Part shown: positions 8,280 to 16,391 of the stretch, piece after piece
How positions within the stretch are numbered: the first letter of the stretch is position 1
How the letters are laid out: the number at the start of each line of letters is the position of its first letter
From: Vibrio comitans
GTDB lineage: Bacteria; Pseudomonadota; Gammaproteobacteria; Enterobacterales; Vibrionaceae
NCBI GenBank assembly: GCA_024346835.1
Contig: AP024867.1
Location: forward strand, 496,001-560,000
Length of the DNA: 64,000 nt
Direction: 5' to 3'
The notes under the pieces: model-generated
Told to the model about the DNA's origin: nothing
Database searches by the model: none
Seen by the model: the letters and a program-made list of their open reading frames with translations, nothing else
Translations under genes and position numbers: made by a program

Positions 8280-8944
8280 TAAGTTACCTCTTGGTTATTT
8301 TGCACATTAGTGCAAAGAAAGATTAACAAACCGATATACGATATCGCAACGTAAGTACAATGCATTTGCGAAAAACCTCTCAAACAATAAATAATAAACA
8401 TACCTAGTGTAAGAATTTATTAATGCGTAATTGAATTACTAGATTCTGTTCATAGAAACATATAATGACAAACACTTTCACTTCACAAAACCTAATACTT
8501 TCTTAATACTTGCCTAGATAAATAAAGATAGAATTGACATATAAATAAATTCAATTAACTGTAGTAAAAGTGACATAAATACTTAATAAAGTGGTGAGTA
8601 GATTTTGTTAGCTATAATCACATTCCATGAATATATATTTTCTCAATTTCTATATACCACAGGAACTAATACATATGATTTAATACTCCGTAAATAGTTT
8701 GCTCTCTAGAACTGATTCAATTCAGCATAAAAGTGACAAGCTTCCACTCAAGTGAATATTCTTATCATTGAATGTTTTTGTCACCATCAGAGATAACTGA
8801 CTGCGTATTAGGCTAAAATGTTCAAGTAGAGTCTAAGTGGCAATACTAACCACAAAAATAATCAAAAAACTTTGCGTCTTTTCTCAAAGTGTTGCGTCTT
8901 AACCTCACTATCTAAAAATTCTATCGAGTTGAGAGTCTGTTCTT
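8280..8944. other. Long AT-rich intergenic region
   Basis: 665 bp between divergent genes with no frame worth calling. The left part is very AT-rich and should contain the promoter of the lipoprotein operon. The right end carries the paired TGCGTCTT motif upstream of the sigma gene. I see no repeat family or RNA gene. Confidence 0.5.
8873..8901 (+). promoter_or_regulatory. Candidate ECF-sigma promoter/operator, copy 1
   Basis: TGCGTCTT at 8873-8880 is repeated as TGCGTCTTA at 8893-8901, start-to-start 20 bp, about 45 bp before the sigma gene at 8945. The same arrangement with the same spacing recurs at 11071-11099 before the C-S lyase gene. The downstream CGTC resembles the CGTC core of many ECF -10 elements. 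It could be an autoregulated ECF promoter (-35/-10) or a direct-repeat operator; sequence alone does not decide. Confidence 0.5.
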
Positions 8945-9484
8945 ATGATCGCTGAGTGGCAAAATCACAAAACACAACTTCGCAGTTACGTCAGTAAGCG
9001 CATTGATGATATCGATGCTGTTGATGACATTCTGCAAGATGTTTATATCAAAGCCAGTAGCAATCTCCACCAGCTGAAATCTAAAGGCAGCCTTAAAAGT
9101 TGGCTCTACCGCATTGCGCACAACACCATTATTGATTTCTATCGTAAGCGTCAGCCTTATGAGGATCTTCCTGAAGATTTGGTAGCTGAAGAACAAGATA
9201 CTGGGAAGCAAGCTCGAGAAGAGCTCGCTCAGTGTCTGCGTCCTTTAATTGAGGAATTACCTGAAAAGTATCGAACGCCACTGCGCATGGCTGAACTGGA
9301 GGGGGTTTCTCAACAAGAGATCGCTAATCAACTTGGGTTGTCCCTCTCGGGTGCGAAGAGTCGCGTTCAAAGAAGCCGAGTGAAATTTCGAGAACAACTC
9401 ATGGCCTGTTGTGACTTTGAAGTGGGACAAGATGGTATTACCGATTACTCACCCAAAGATCCTGCTAATAACCCTAAGTGTTGA
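8945..9484 (+). CDS. ECF RNA polymerase sigma factor, SigZ-like
   Basis: 179 aa, full length for an ECF sigma. Region 2 is present (DDIDAVDDILQDVYIKASSN, then GSLKSWLYRIAHNTIIDFYR), followed by a short acidic linker and region 4 (LPEKYRTPLRMAELEGVSQQ, then IANQLGLSLSGAKSRVQRSR). After region 4 comes a tail with LMACCDFEVGQDG, DYSP and a C-terminal cysteine. SigZ-type proteins carry a similar Cys-Cys tail, which could sense metal or redox state. No anti-sigma gene is adjacent. The next gene on the same strand is the glutathione-synthetase homologue 103 bp downstream, and the upstream repeated motif suggests autoregulation. The SigZ assignment is by overall resemblance. Confidence 0.85.
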   Translation: MIAEWQNHKTQLRSYVSKRIDDIDAVDDILQDVYIKASSNLHQLKSKGSLKSWLYRIAHNTIIDFYRKRQPYEDLPEDLVAEEQDTGKQAREELAQCLRPLIEELPEKYRTPLRMAELEGVSQQEIANQLGLSLSGAKSRVQRSRVKFREQLMACCDFEVGQDGITDYSPKDPANNPKC

Positions 9485-9514
9485 GCCGATAAACCTACCT
9501 AACATTTTCTGTTA

Positions 9515-9541
9515 CTAGTGACGTCTTTTCATCGTCACTAG
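9515..9541. repeat. Inverted repeat between sigma and synthetase genes
   Basis: CTAGTGACG and CGTCACTAG form a perfect 9-bp inverted repeat around a 9-base loop. No T tract follows, so it is more likely an operator or a transcript-stabilising hairpin than a terminator. Confidence 0.6.
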
Positions 9542-9587
9542 ACAGGACACGATTGCACATTGCAATTTAAAAATTGCTGGAGTAACA

Positions 9588-11063
9588 ATGAACAATATCC
9601 TCCACCCTCTAGTCCCACAAAGCGTCATCGAAGAGGCAAGTGAATGGGCCATCATGCATGGCGTCGCATTTCGCCAAAAAGATAACACGGCGAGGCACTG
9701 CCCATTTAGCATAGCTCCAATGACCATGGAGAAAAAGGTTTTCGAGCATTTGAAAGCAGCAACACCTCTGATAACCAAGCTCATACACAACATCTCTGAG
9801 GACCACGATTTTTTGCAATCTTCACTAGAAGCCGTCGCAAAAGCTGACCCATTTTTTGAGCGCTTGTTAGCTCTGCATCAACAAGCGCACGGAGAGATAG
9901 GACATAGAATTCGACCGGCACGCAAGCCCTTGTTGATCATGAGAACCGATTTCATGGATGATCAACAGCACGGGCCAAAAGTCATTGAATTCAATGGCAT
10001 TGCCGCAGGTATGGCTCCTTTTGGTCAGCGAGCTACTGAGTTTCACGCATATTTGCAAAACCAATGGCCGGAGGTATACCAAGCTTGGTCGGAAGACCCA
10101 CAAGCGATCCAAGCTGACAATCAAGGGCTAGAACAACTCGCTTATGGCATTGCACAAACAGCTCGAAAAATTCAGGCGACTTTTACCTCGGGTAAGCAAC
10201 AGCATAGCCCTACCTTCCTGATGGTGGTGCAAGAAAACGAAGATAATGTGTATGACCAACACCTTCTTGAAGTCGCACTGCAGAAGTTAGGTATCAGAAC
10301 CGTTCGACGTACTTTTGATCAACTCAGCACACAGCTATCTACAGGAGATAATCAACGGTTATTACTACAAGATGTTGGTGCGATTGATGTTGTCTATCTG
10401 AGAGCGGGCTATCAATATATTGATTACTGTGCGCCTAAGCTCAATGAGGAAGTGTGTTGCCAGACACTAAGCCAAACCCGCCTCTTCATAGAGCAGCACC
10501 ACGTTGCGGTGAATGCCACCTTTAGTCAACAACTCGCAACCAGCAAAACCATGCAGATGCTACTTACAGCCATGCCAAGTGAAGAATACGCGCGCTGGGG
10601 CTTAGATTATTCAGATGCTGAGCTAGTTAAAAGTGTACTAGCCGACATGAGACCTATTAATAAACAGACAATCTCCTGGTTTAACACTCAGGCATCAAAG
10701 CACGAGTGGGTGCTAAAAAACCAAGGAGAAGGGGGCGGTCATTGTGTATTTGGTGAAGACATTAGCGAGAAACTGAGCCAACTTACCCCAAGTGAGTATG
10801 ATGCATGGGCACTCATGCAACGCTTATATCCACATGAGCGAGACACCCCAACCATCGCGGTGCGCAATGGAAAACCTACACAAATTAACGATATTGTAAG
10901 TGAAGTTGGCCTGTTTACCGTCTACTTTGATGGCGATCCAGTAACTCAATTAGATGGATATGCGGGTTACCTGATTCGCAGCAAACCAGCAAGCGAGAAT
11001 GAAGGAGGGATCCATAGCGGGCAAGGTATTTTGGATTCTTTGGCACTCGTGAATAAATTTTAA
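9588..11063 (+). CDS. Eukaryotic-type glutathione synthetase homologue
   Basis: 491 aa, similar in length to the eukaryotic enzyme (~474 aa) and unlike prokaryotic GshB (~315 aa). Hallmarks in order: RTDFM (119-123); IEFNGIAAG (E134, N136); VVYLRAGY (R272, Y275, equivalent to the gamma-Glu-Cys-binding Arg267/Tyr270 of human GSS); ATSKTMQMLL; ATP-binding glycine loop NQGEGGGH (378-385); GYLIRSK with the conserved Arg464; and the C-terminal lid EGGIHSGQGILDS (472-484). The expected reaction is ATP-dependent addition of an amino acid to gamma-Glu-Cys. The lid has His476-Ser477 where glutathione synthetases have Ala-Ala, and positions of human Ser149/Ser151 are Ala139/Gly141, so the accepted substrates may differ. 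It starts at ATG 9588 after GGAG and lies downstream of the sigma gene. Confidence 0.85.
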   Translation: MNNILHPLVPQSVIEEASEWAIMHGVAFRQKDNTARHCPFSIAPMTMEKKVFEHLKAATPLITKLIHNISEDHDFLQSSLEAVAKADPFFERLLALHQQAHGEIGHRIRPARKPLLIMRTDFMDDQQHGPKVIEFNGIAAGMAPFGQRATEFHAYLQNQWPEVYQAWSEDPQAIQADNQGLEQLAYGIAQTARKIQATFTSGKQQHSPTFLMVVQENEDNVYDQHLLEVALQKLGIRTVRRTFDQLSTQLSTGDNQRLLLQDVGAIDVVYLRAGYQYIDYCAPKLNEEVCCQTLSQTRLFIEQHHVAVNATFSQQLATSKTMQMLLTAMPSEEYARWGLDYSDAELVKSVLADMRPINKQTISWFNTQASKHEWVLKNQGEGGGHCVFGEDISEKLSQLTPSEYDAWALMQRLYPHERDTPTIAVRNGKPTQINDIVSEVGLFTVYFDGDPVTQLDGYAGYLIRSKPASENEGGIHSGQGILDSLALVNKF

Positions 11064-11070
11064 TAATTTT

Positions 11071-11099
11071 TGCGTCTTTGTTGATTGAGCTACGTCTTA
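11071..11099 (+). promoter_or_regulatory. Candidate ECF-sigma promoter/operator, copy 2
   Basis: TGCGTCTT at 11071-11078 and TACGTCTTA at 11091-11099 are 20 bp apart start-to-start, the same as upstream of the sigma gene at 8873-8901. The motif begins eight bases after the synthetase stop codon and 61 bp before the C-S lyase start, and partly overlaps an inverted repeat. Shared sequence and spacing suggest that the sigma factor at 8945 controls both transcripts. Confidence 0.5.
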
Positions 11100-11114
11100 C
11101 TAGCTCAATCAACA
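11079..11114. repeat. Perfect 14-bp inverted repeat before C-S lyase
   Basis: TGTTGATTGAGCTA and TAGCTCAATCAACA are perfect inverse complements around the loop CGTCTTAC, which is itself the downstream half of the repeated promoter-like motif. It is located 18 bp before the lyase start codon. It may be an operator or a 5'-leader hairpin. Confidence 0.65.
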
Positions 11115-11131
11115 TAAAAACGAGAAGTTCC

Positions 11132-12331
11132 ATGTTTCAAACCACTCCAAGTCGCGGCGACATTAACAACAAATTTATTAAGCACGACAGTAATATGCTC
11201 AATCAAGTCTATGGCACAGATGACGTCACACCCTACTGGATTGCGGACATGGACTTTCCTATTGCTTCACCTATTAGCCAAGCGATGCAACAGTTGGTAA
11301 GTCGAGAGTCTTATTCCTATGAATTCGACTCAAAGACGGTATTTAATGCCATTTCTAAATGGAATCAGCAACGTCATAACCTAACACTGAATCCAGATCA
11401 TTTTGTTCAACTACCAGGAGTACTCAGCGCAATTGCATTGCTGATCCGCGAATTTACTAATGAAGGTGATGGCGTGCTAATTCAAACACCGGTTTACCAT
11501 CAATTTCGTCGTTTAATTGAGTCAGCAGGTCGAAAAGCCGTGAACAATACGCTGAACATTGAAGGGGACCGCTACTTCATGGATTTTGATGCTATTGAGC
11601 AGCAACTAGAGAGCGGTGAGGTGAAAATGATTTTGCTTTGTAATCCACATAACCCTGTTGGGCGAGTGTGGACAAAAGCGGAGCTTAAACAACTGGTTCC
11701 TATCGCTAAGAAATACAACACCTTGATCATCAGTGATGAGATTCATGGCGATGTTATTTTTGAAGGCAATACCTTTACCAGCATTGCTTCGCTAGATTAT
11801 GACAACAGTCTGACGATTATTGGTTCACCCGCTAAAAATTTCGGTTTGAACAGCATCTCGAATGGTTACGTGTACAGTGATAATCAACAGTTACGAGAGA
11901 AAATTAAAGCAACAACTGTCTCTATGTCGCTAGACCATGGCAATGCGTTCACCACCCATGCCACCATCGCCGCCTACGAGCACGGAAAGGAGTGGTTCGA
12001 GGCCTTCCTAGCCTACACACAAAATACGCGCAATTGGATTGTCAGTTTTATGAAGAATGAGCTTCCACAGGTGAAGCTATTTGTTCCCGAAGGTACCAAT
12101 CAGATTTGGTTTGATTTTACAGGCCTAAATCTTGAGGCCGCTGAATTGAAAGCCCTGTTATCGCAACATGCCAAGCTCGCGTTAACACCCGGCACTTGGT
12201 TTGGAGAGCCCGATGAGAACTTCTACCGAATGAATTTTGCTTCACCACTAGAGCAAATTCAAGCATCGTTAGCCTTGCTAAAATCAGCCGTTGTAGAACG
12301 TCAACAGACTCCAGAAATAGCAGTAAAGTAA
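11132..12331 (+). CDS. MalY/PatB family C-S beta-lyase (PLP aminotransferase fold)
   Basis: 399 aa from ATG 11132; an upstream in-frame ATG at 11078 lies inside the promoter-like repeat and is unlikely. Class-I/II PLP fold: substrate loop YWIADMDFPIASP, LCNPHNPVGRVW, ISDEIHGDVIF and the PLP-lysine motif SPAKNFGLNS. The DEIHGD and SPAKNF patterns are those of cystathionine beta-lyase/PatB enzymes, which cleave C-S bonds of cysteine thioethers and S-conjugates to pyruvate, ammonia and a thiol. Preceded by its own ECF-type motif and following the glutathione-synthetase homologue, it is likely part of a thiol pathway. The preferred substrate is not deducible. Confidence 0.88.
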   Translation: MFQTTPSRGDINNKFIKHDSNMLNQVYGTDDVTPYWIADMDFPIASPISQAMQQLVSRESYSYEFDSKTVFNAISKWNQQRHNLTLNPDHFVQLPGVLSAIALLIREFTNEGDGVLIQTPVYHQFRRLIESAGRKAVNNTLNIEGDRYFMDFDAIEQQLESGEVKMILLCNPHNPVGRVWTKAELKQLVPIAKKYNTLIISDEIHGDVIFEGNTFTSIASLDYDNSLTIIGSPAKNFGLNSISNGYVYSDNQQLREKIKATTVSMSLDHGNAFTTHATIAAYEHGKEWFEAFLAYTQNTRNWIVSFMKNELPQVKLFVPEGTNQIWFDFTGLNLEAAELKALLSQHAKLALTPGTWFGEPDENFYRMNFASPLEQIQASLALLKSAVVERQQTPEIAVK

Positions 12332-12391
12332 CAATACAAACTCTCGATAAGTTACTTGATTACTAGACCATCCATCGTTTAACACCAAATA

Positions 12392-12421
12392 GTGACGGAA
12401 CAAAAAACCTTGTTCTGTCAC
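12392..12421. repeat. Hairpin between C-S lyase and MFS genes
   Basis: GTGACGGAACAA and TTGTTCTGTCAC form a 12-bp stem with one G-T pair and a 6-base loop; outer bases (AACACCAAAT and CAAATGGTT) add imperfect pairing. There is no T tract. It could stabilise or separate the two transcripts. Confidence 0.55.
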
Positions 12422-12505
12422 CAAATGGTTAACCCACATTTCGCCTAAACATTAGCATGTCAGCACATTATTTTTGGCAACTGCTTTAACTAACAGGTGA
12501 ATGGT

Positions 12506-13627
12506 ATGAACACAGTCTCAACATTACAAAGGTTTGGGATCGGAATAAGCTTATTCTTTGGCTACGCACTCTTTGCGGTAGCATGGAAGGTGGGTGACTT
12601 TTACGTGCTATCTGTGCACACCTTTGACAATGCTCAACTTGCAGATTCTACGGCATGGTTGAACGTTGCAAAACTGGTCACAAACTTCCTGCTAGGTATT
12701 GCTGTTGCCCGTGTCGCAGCAAAATACTACTTTGCGACGGTGGGAAATGGCTTTGCTATAGGGTTGCTATTCTCTGCTGTAGGACTGGCTGTGATGGTAA
12801 ATGCCAGCTCAGACTTAATGATTATGGCCGGACGAGCAATCGTTGGTCTAGGAGGTGGTCTAGTGCTGTTTTGTCAATCGCCGCTAACCGCTTCGATATT
12901 CTCAGGTAAAGAGTTGAACTTGATGAACGGGTTCAACGCTTCTGCCTACAATATTGGCATTACCGCTGCCATCACACTGTCGGCAACCATCCTAGCTCTG
13001 CCTGCGGAATCTATGGAATTAGTCACCTACGTGCTTATCGGTTTATCGCTATTTCTTGCAGCGTTAGTGTTCTTGTCACTCAATAAAGTTACCGCAAGTG
13101 AATCTGGTGAAGTTGCTTCATTTTCATCAGGATTAGTGGAAAAGTTCAACTGGGTATTCTGTTTGGTGTTTTCAGGCGCTATCGTGTTTTACACCTTATC
13201 GTTCACCTTCATCGAGCCAGCAAACATCATGAACCTTCTTTACGCCGGTGTTGTCGGTAACTTCGCTGGCATCGTATTGCTGAACAAATTTGAAATCCGA
13301 AAACTGGCGATGACCACAACGGTACTAGCCTCGCTATCAGCGATTCCATTTGTACTTGCCGGTTCGCAAGTGGCTGCCATGGCATTAGGTTTCTTCCTAT
13401 TCGCGAGCCTTCCAGCTTTTATCAGCTTGGCGTACATTCGCGAAAACGTAAACCCAAGTTCTCTGGCTTTGACCTTCATGCTGTTGTGGGTGGGTAGTGA
13501 TCTGTTGGTAACGGTAATGGTGAAAGTATTTGCGGCTGTTCCTACCTCTGTAGGCAACATGATCCTGTTAAGCCTTGTGGCTATTTACGGTGCGGGAACG
13601 GTGTTCATCGCAAGAAAATACAAATAG
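12506..13627 (+). CDS. MFS-type transporter
   Basis: 373 aa from ATG 12506, which has AGGTGA seven bases upstream; the GTG at 12497 is less likely. About 11-12 hydrophobic segments are visible. The cytoplasmic loop and helix GRAIVGLGGGLVLFCQSPL fits the MFS motif region between helices 4 and 5. It is an inner-membrane secondary carrier. It lies 174 bp after the C-S lyase on the same strand, and no CGTCTT motif precedes it, so it may be read from the lyase promoter. Its cargo could be the substrate or product of the thiol pathway, but this is inferred from position only. Confidence 0.78.
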   Translation: MNTVSTLQRFGIGISLFFGYALFAVAWKVGDFYVLSVHTFDNAQLADSTAWLNVAKLVTNFLLGIAVARVAAKYYFATVGNGFAIGLLFSAVGLAVMVNASSDLMIMAGRAIVGLGGGLVLFCQSPLTASIFSGKELNLMNGFNASAYNIGITAAITLSATILALPAESMELVTYVLIGLSLFLAALVFLSLNKVTASESGEVASFSSGLVEKFNWVFCLVFSGAIVFYTLSFTFIEPANIMNLLYAGVVGNFAGIVLLNKFEIRKLAMTTTVLASLSAIPFVLAGSQVAAMALGFFLFASLPAFISLAYIRENVNPSSLALTFMLLWVGSDLLVTVMVKVFAAVPTSVGNMILLSLVAIYGAGTVFIARKYK

Positions 13628-13647
13628 AATCAGCGATATAGATTTTG

Positions 13648-13684
13648 GAGTAGAAACAGATATAAAACTGTTTCTACTCTTTTA
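13648..13684. terminator. Bidirectional rho-independent terminator
   Basis: GAGTAGAAACAG and CTGTTTCTACTC form a perfect 12-bp stem with an 8-base loop, followed by TTTT. It closes the MFS transcript and faces the convergent GST gene. Confidence 0.85.
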
Positions 13685-13763
13685 GCCATAAAGACCTTTC
13701 AAAGGTAGGTATTCGATTGAGCACATCTAAATAACCTCTTGTTTTCTTGAATGGGTAAGCCTC

Positions 13764-14360
13764 TTAAGACATACCAATATAACCATCAAGAGAAGCAATT
13801 TCGTCGATCCAACGCTGAATGTTGGGATAGTCGGTAAGTTCAAAACCGCCTTCATGTGCAACGTGTGTGTAGGCATACAAAGAGATGTCAGCAATAGTGA
13901 TGGTACTGCCGACCAAAAATTCAGTTTCCGCCAGTTGCTGTTCCATTATAGCTAACGCTTTGTTGCCACCGGACTGCAATGAGTGGTACTCATCAACTCG
14001 ATGCTCTGGCATGCCTTGGTATTTTTGAATAAAACGGGCGACGGCAATATAAGGCTCATGTGAGTATTGTTCGAAGAAAAGCCACTCGTAGACTTTGGCT
14101 TTTTGAAAGGAATCTGAGGGTAAGTAGTGCGTATCTTCGGCGAAATAACCAAGAATCGCATTGGATTCACAAAGCACCCTGCCATCATCTAGAACAACGG
14201 TTGGGATCTTCCCATTTGGGTTGAGAGACAAAAATTCAGGTGATTGTGTTTCTTTTTCAAGAATATTCACATGTTTCCACTCATGCTCTACACCAAGCAA
14301 TGACAGCAACAACTTTACCTTTAAGCAGTTCCCAGACTGCAAATCCCCATAAACAATCAT
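13764..14360 (-). CDS. Glutathione S-transferase family protein
   Basis: 198 aa from the ATG at 14360, which has GGGAG five bases upstream; a longer start at 14378 has no ribosome-binding site. The N-terminal thioredoxin fold has the Ser/Asn active-site region SGNCLKVKLLLSLLG, the cis-Pro loop NPNGKIPTVV and the glutathione-binding ESNAIL. The C-terminal helical domain ends GSTITIADISLYAYTHVA, with the conserved ITIAD N-capping motif. It is cytosolic. It converges on the sigma/synthetase/lyase/MFS cluster across a terminator, so it may use the thiol made there, though GSTs are common elsewhere. Confidence 0.9.
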   Translation of the reverse strand: MIVYGDLQSGNCLKVKLLLSLLGVEHEWKHVNILEKETQSPEFLSLNPNGKIPTVVLDDGRVLCESNAILGYFAEDTHYLPSDSFQKAKVYEWLFFEQYSHEPYIAVARFIQKYQGMPEHRVDEYHSLQSGGNKALAIMEQQLAETEFLVGSTITIADISLYAYTHVAHEGGFELTDYPNIQRWIDEIASLDGYIGMS

Positions 14361-14477
14361 GCACACTCCCTGTGTCATATTGAAATCGAAAACCGAATAG
14401 CATCTTACAACGCTTGCCTATCAAGCTAATGTACTCGACTGAAAGGCAAGCGTTAAGCGCCACTCTATACTGTTTTG

Positions 14478-15119
14478 CTATACGTTATGTATCGCATCGT
14501 ACTCGATTGAAGCCTGCTTCAATTGTTCTATGTCAGAGGCACATATCAATCGTTTTAGAGCCTCGAATTTATCACTCGGCCACTCATAGATTTTCAGCTC
14601 TAACAATTCATCAATCACTTCAGCTTCAAATCGATATTTAACGATTTTCGCAGGCGAGCCTCCCACCACACTATATGGGACAACATCTTTAGTAACGACA
14701 CTGTTTGCCGCAACAATCGCACCCTCTCCAATGGAGACGCCAGGCATAATCATGGCTCTCATTCCTAGCCATGCCCCGTCACCGATATGTGTATCGCCTT
14801 TGCCGATATAGGCTTCATCTATGTAGTCCATGAACGGATAAAGACAGAACCAGTCGGCTCTGTGAGTATGATTTCCGCCCATCAAAATGACCACTTCAGC
14901 ACCGATGCAGACATAGTCACCAATAAACAGCTTATCTATCTCCCATCTAGGCTCCCAATTTCGGCTTACTTCGTCACCGTGAAGATACCTTACAACAGAC
15001 TCTTCAAACCCATTATCCCAGCAATCGCTGTAATAACTGTGTTCACCTTTAATGGTAATGTTAGGGTTCGTTACTGCCTCATGCAGCAACTGAAATTTCG
15101 ACCAGTGTTTTTTTTGCAT
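14478..15119 (-). CDS. CatB-type xenobiotic O-acetyltransferase
   Basis: 213 aa from ATG 15119 (GAGGT five bases upstream); TTG 15131 is an alternative. Hexapeptide-repeat beta-helix protein: IGDYVCIGAEVVILMGG, IGDGAWLGMRAMIMPGVSIG, EGAIVAANSVVTKDVVPYSV and VGGSPAKIV. The catalytic His lies in MGGNHTHRADWF, as in CatB/Vat enzymes. It would transfer acetyl from acetyl-CoA to a hydroxyl. Members include chloramphenicol and streptogramin acetyltransferases, but most chromosomal copies have unknown substrates. It is monocistronic. Confidence 0.88.
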   Translation of the reverse strand: MQKKHWSKFQLLHEAVTNPNITIKGEHSYYSDCWDNGFEESVVRYLHGDEVSRNWEPRWEIDKLFIGDYVCIGAEVVILMGGNHTHRADWFCLYPFMDYIDEAYIGKGDTHIGDGAWLGMRAMIMPGVSIGEGAIVAANSVVTKDVVPYSVVGGSPAKIVKYRFEAEVIDELLELKIYEWPSDKFEALKRLICASDIEQLKQASIEYDAIHNV

Positions 15120-15356
15120 ACTTGACCTCAAGCTAATATTTAAAAATAAAAACTATGGATAGAACAGTATGCTCGTCAGTGAATACGAGGCTGCTTGAGT
15201 AGAGGGATAAGTTGCATAACGAGGCTCTAATTTGTTGGGGAAATAATGTTAGCACACAATTGTTTTCGAGCACGCTTTCATCTAGATAAATAGGCGATAC
15301 AAATACTAGAGCGAACGTTTCAATGGCTTTATCACCGTATTGAGATAAGGCGTATA

Positions 15357-16238
15357 TTACTTTGGTAACAACCACTCCAAAAAGTCATCAATGGCTGTGC
15401 CCTTTGCCTCAGCAGGTCTCAATAAGTAATAGCTTTGTCCTGACGTCACATCATCCGGGTAAGGGCGCATTAGGCGATTCAGTCTCAAGTCTTCTTCAGC
15501 AAGAGTGACGTCTCCAACAGCAATTCCAAATCCCTGTTGAGCCGCGTTCATGGCTTGATCAAGGGTAGAAAAAGTCTGATTGCGCTTGCCCTTCTGAGAC
15601 AGGCTGCCTTTTTTCTCTAGCCATAGCCCCCAATCACTTTGCATTGAATTCGCATGTAGCCAAGTAAATCGAGATAGGTCTTTGTCACTCCACTCCTTTT
15701 CTTCACCAATCACTTCTTGCCAGAGCTGCGGGGCACATATTGGTGTCAGTTTCTCTTCAAACAAAACATGCTCAGTCACCGACAGTGAGCGCGGTGGTCT
15801 TCCATACACAATAACAAGATCAAAGGATTCAAAATTGGGGAGCCGCTGATGCTTAATGCTAGAGGTTAGCTCTACTTCGATATCAGGATGAGACTGCTGA
15901 AACGACATTAAACGAGGCAGTAACCAAGAGGTCACACAACTGGGTGCGTTAAGTTTTATCCTATCTGAACGGTCGGCCGTTTCAATTACCGCTTTTCTCA
16001 AACGATTGACAATATCCTCTGCCATCGGAATTAACTTGCTACCTTCTGGTGTCAACGCAAGTCCCCTAGCCTGGCGATAAAACAATGCCACGCCAATCAT
16101 CTCTTCCAAAGACTGGATCTGACGACTGATTGCCCCCTGCGTCATATTCATAGCTTGAGCGGCATGAGTGAAGTTGAGGTGTTCCGCAGTAGCCAGAAAA
16201 GCTTGTAGATTCCTAGTGGAAGGTAGACGTATGTTCAT
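15357..16238 (-). CDS. LysR family transcriptional regulator
   Basis: 293 aa, with the N-terminal winged HTH RNLQAFLATAEHLNFTHAAQ then AMNMTQGAISRQIQSLEEMI, and a C-terminal periplasmic-binding-like effector domain. The pattern FTHAAQAMNMTQGAIS, with WLLPRLMSFQQSHPDIEVEL, is of the GcvA type. It is divergent from hisC-like 16392 with a 153-bp intergenic region containing AT-rich T-N11-A type sequence (GATTAGATTAATCAC), so it probably regulates the hisC/binding-protein operon. Confidence 0.9.
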   Translation of the reverse strand: MNIRLPSTRNLQAFLATAEHLNFTHAAQAMNMTQGAISRQIQSLEEMIGVALFYRQARGLALTPEGSKLIPMAEDIVNRLRKAVIETADRSDRIKLNAPSCVTSWLLPRLMSFQQSHPDIEVELTSSIKHQRLPNFESFDLVIVYGRPPRSLSVTEHVLFEEKLTPICAPQLWQEVIGEEKEWSDKDLSRFTWLHANSMQSDWGLWLEKKGSLSQKGKRNQTFSTLDQAMNAAQQGFGIAVGDVTLAEEDLRLNRLMRPYPDDVTSGQSYYLLRPAEAKGTAIDDFLEWLLPK

Positions 16239-16391
16239 TTGGCACTCTATCCATGAATTATTTGCATGGCTAGTATGTCTTTATTTCGATTCTTACACAA
16301 AAGTTTTTTGATTAGATTAATCACATAGACAGTCAATAAATAAATCATTAAGCACAAAAAATGATTTAGCATTCAAAAAGAGATAATACTA

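Noticed and set aside
9515..10124. Three leftward frames (69-92 codons) inside the synthetase gene
   Set aside because: They are shadows of a clearly coding gene on the other strand.
15133..15375. 80-codon leftward frame between the acetyltransferase and LysR genes
   Set aside because: It overlaps the LysR gene end, lacks a ribosome-binding site and has no recognisable features.
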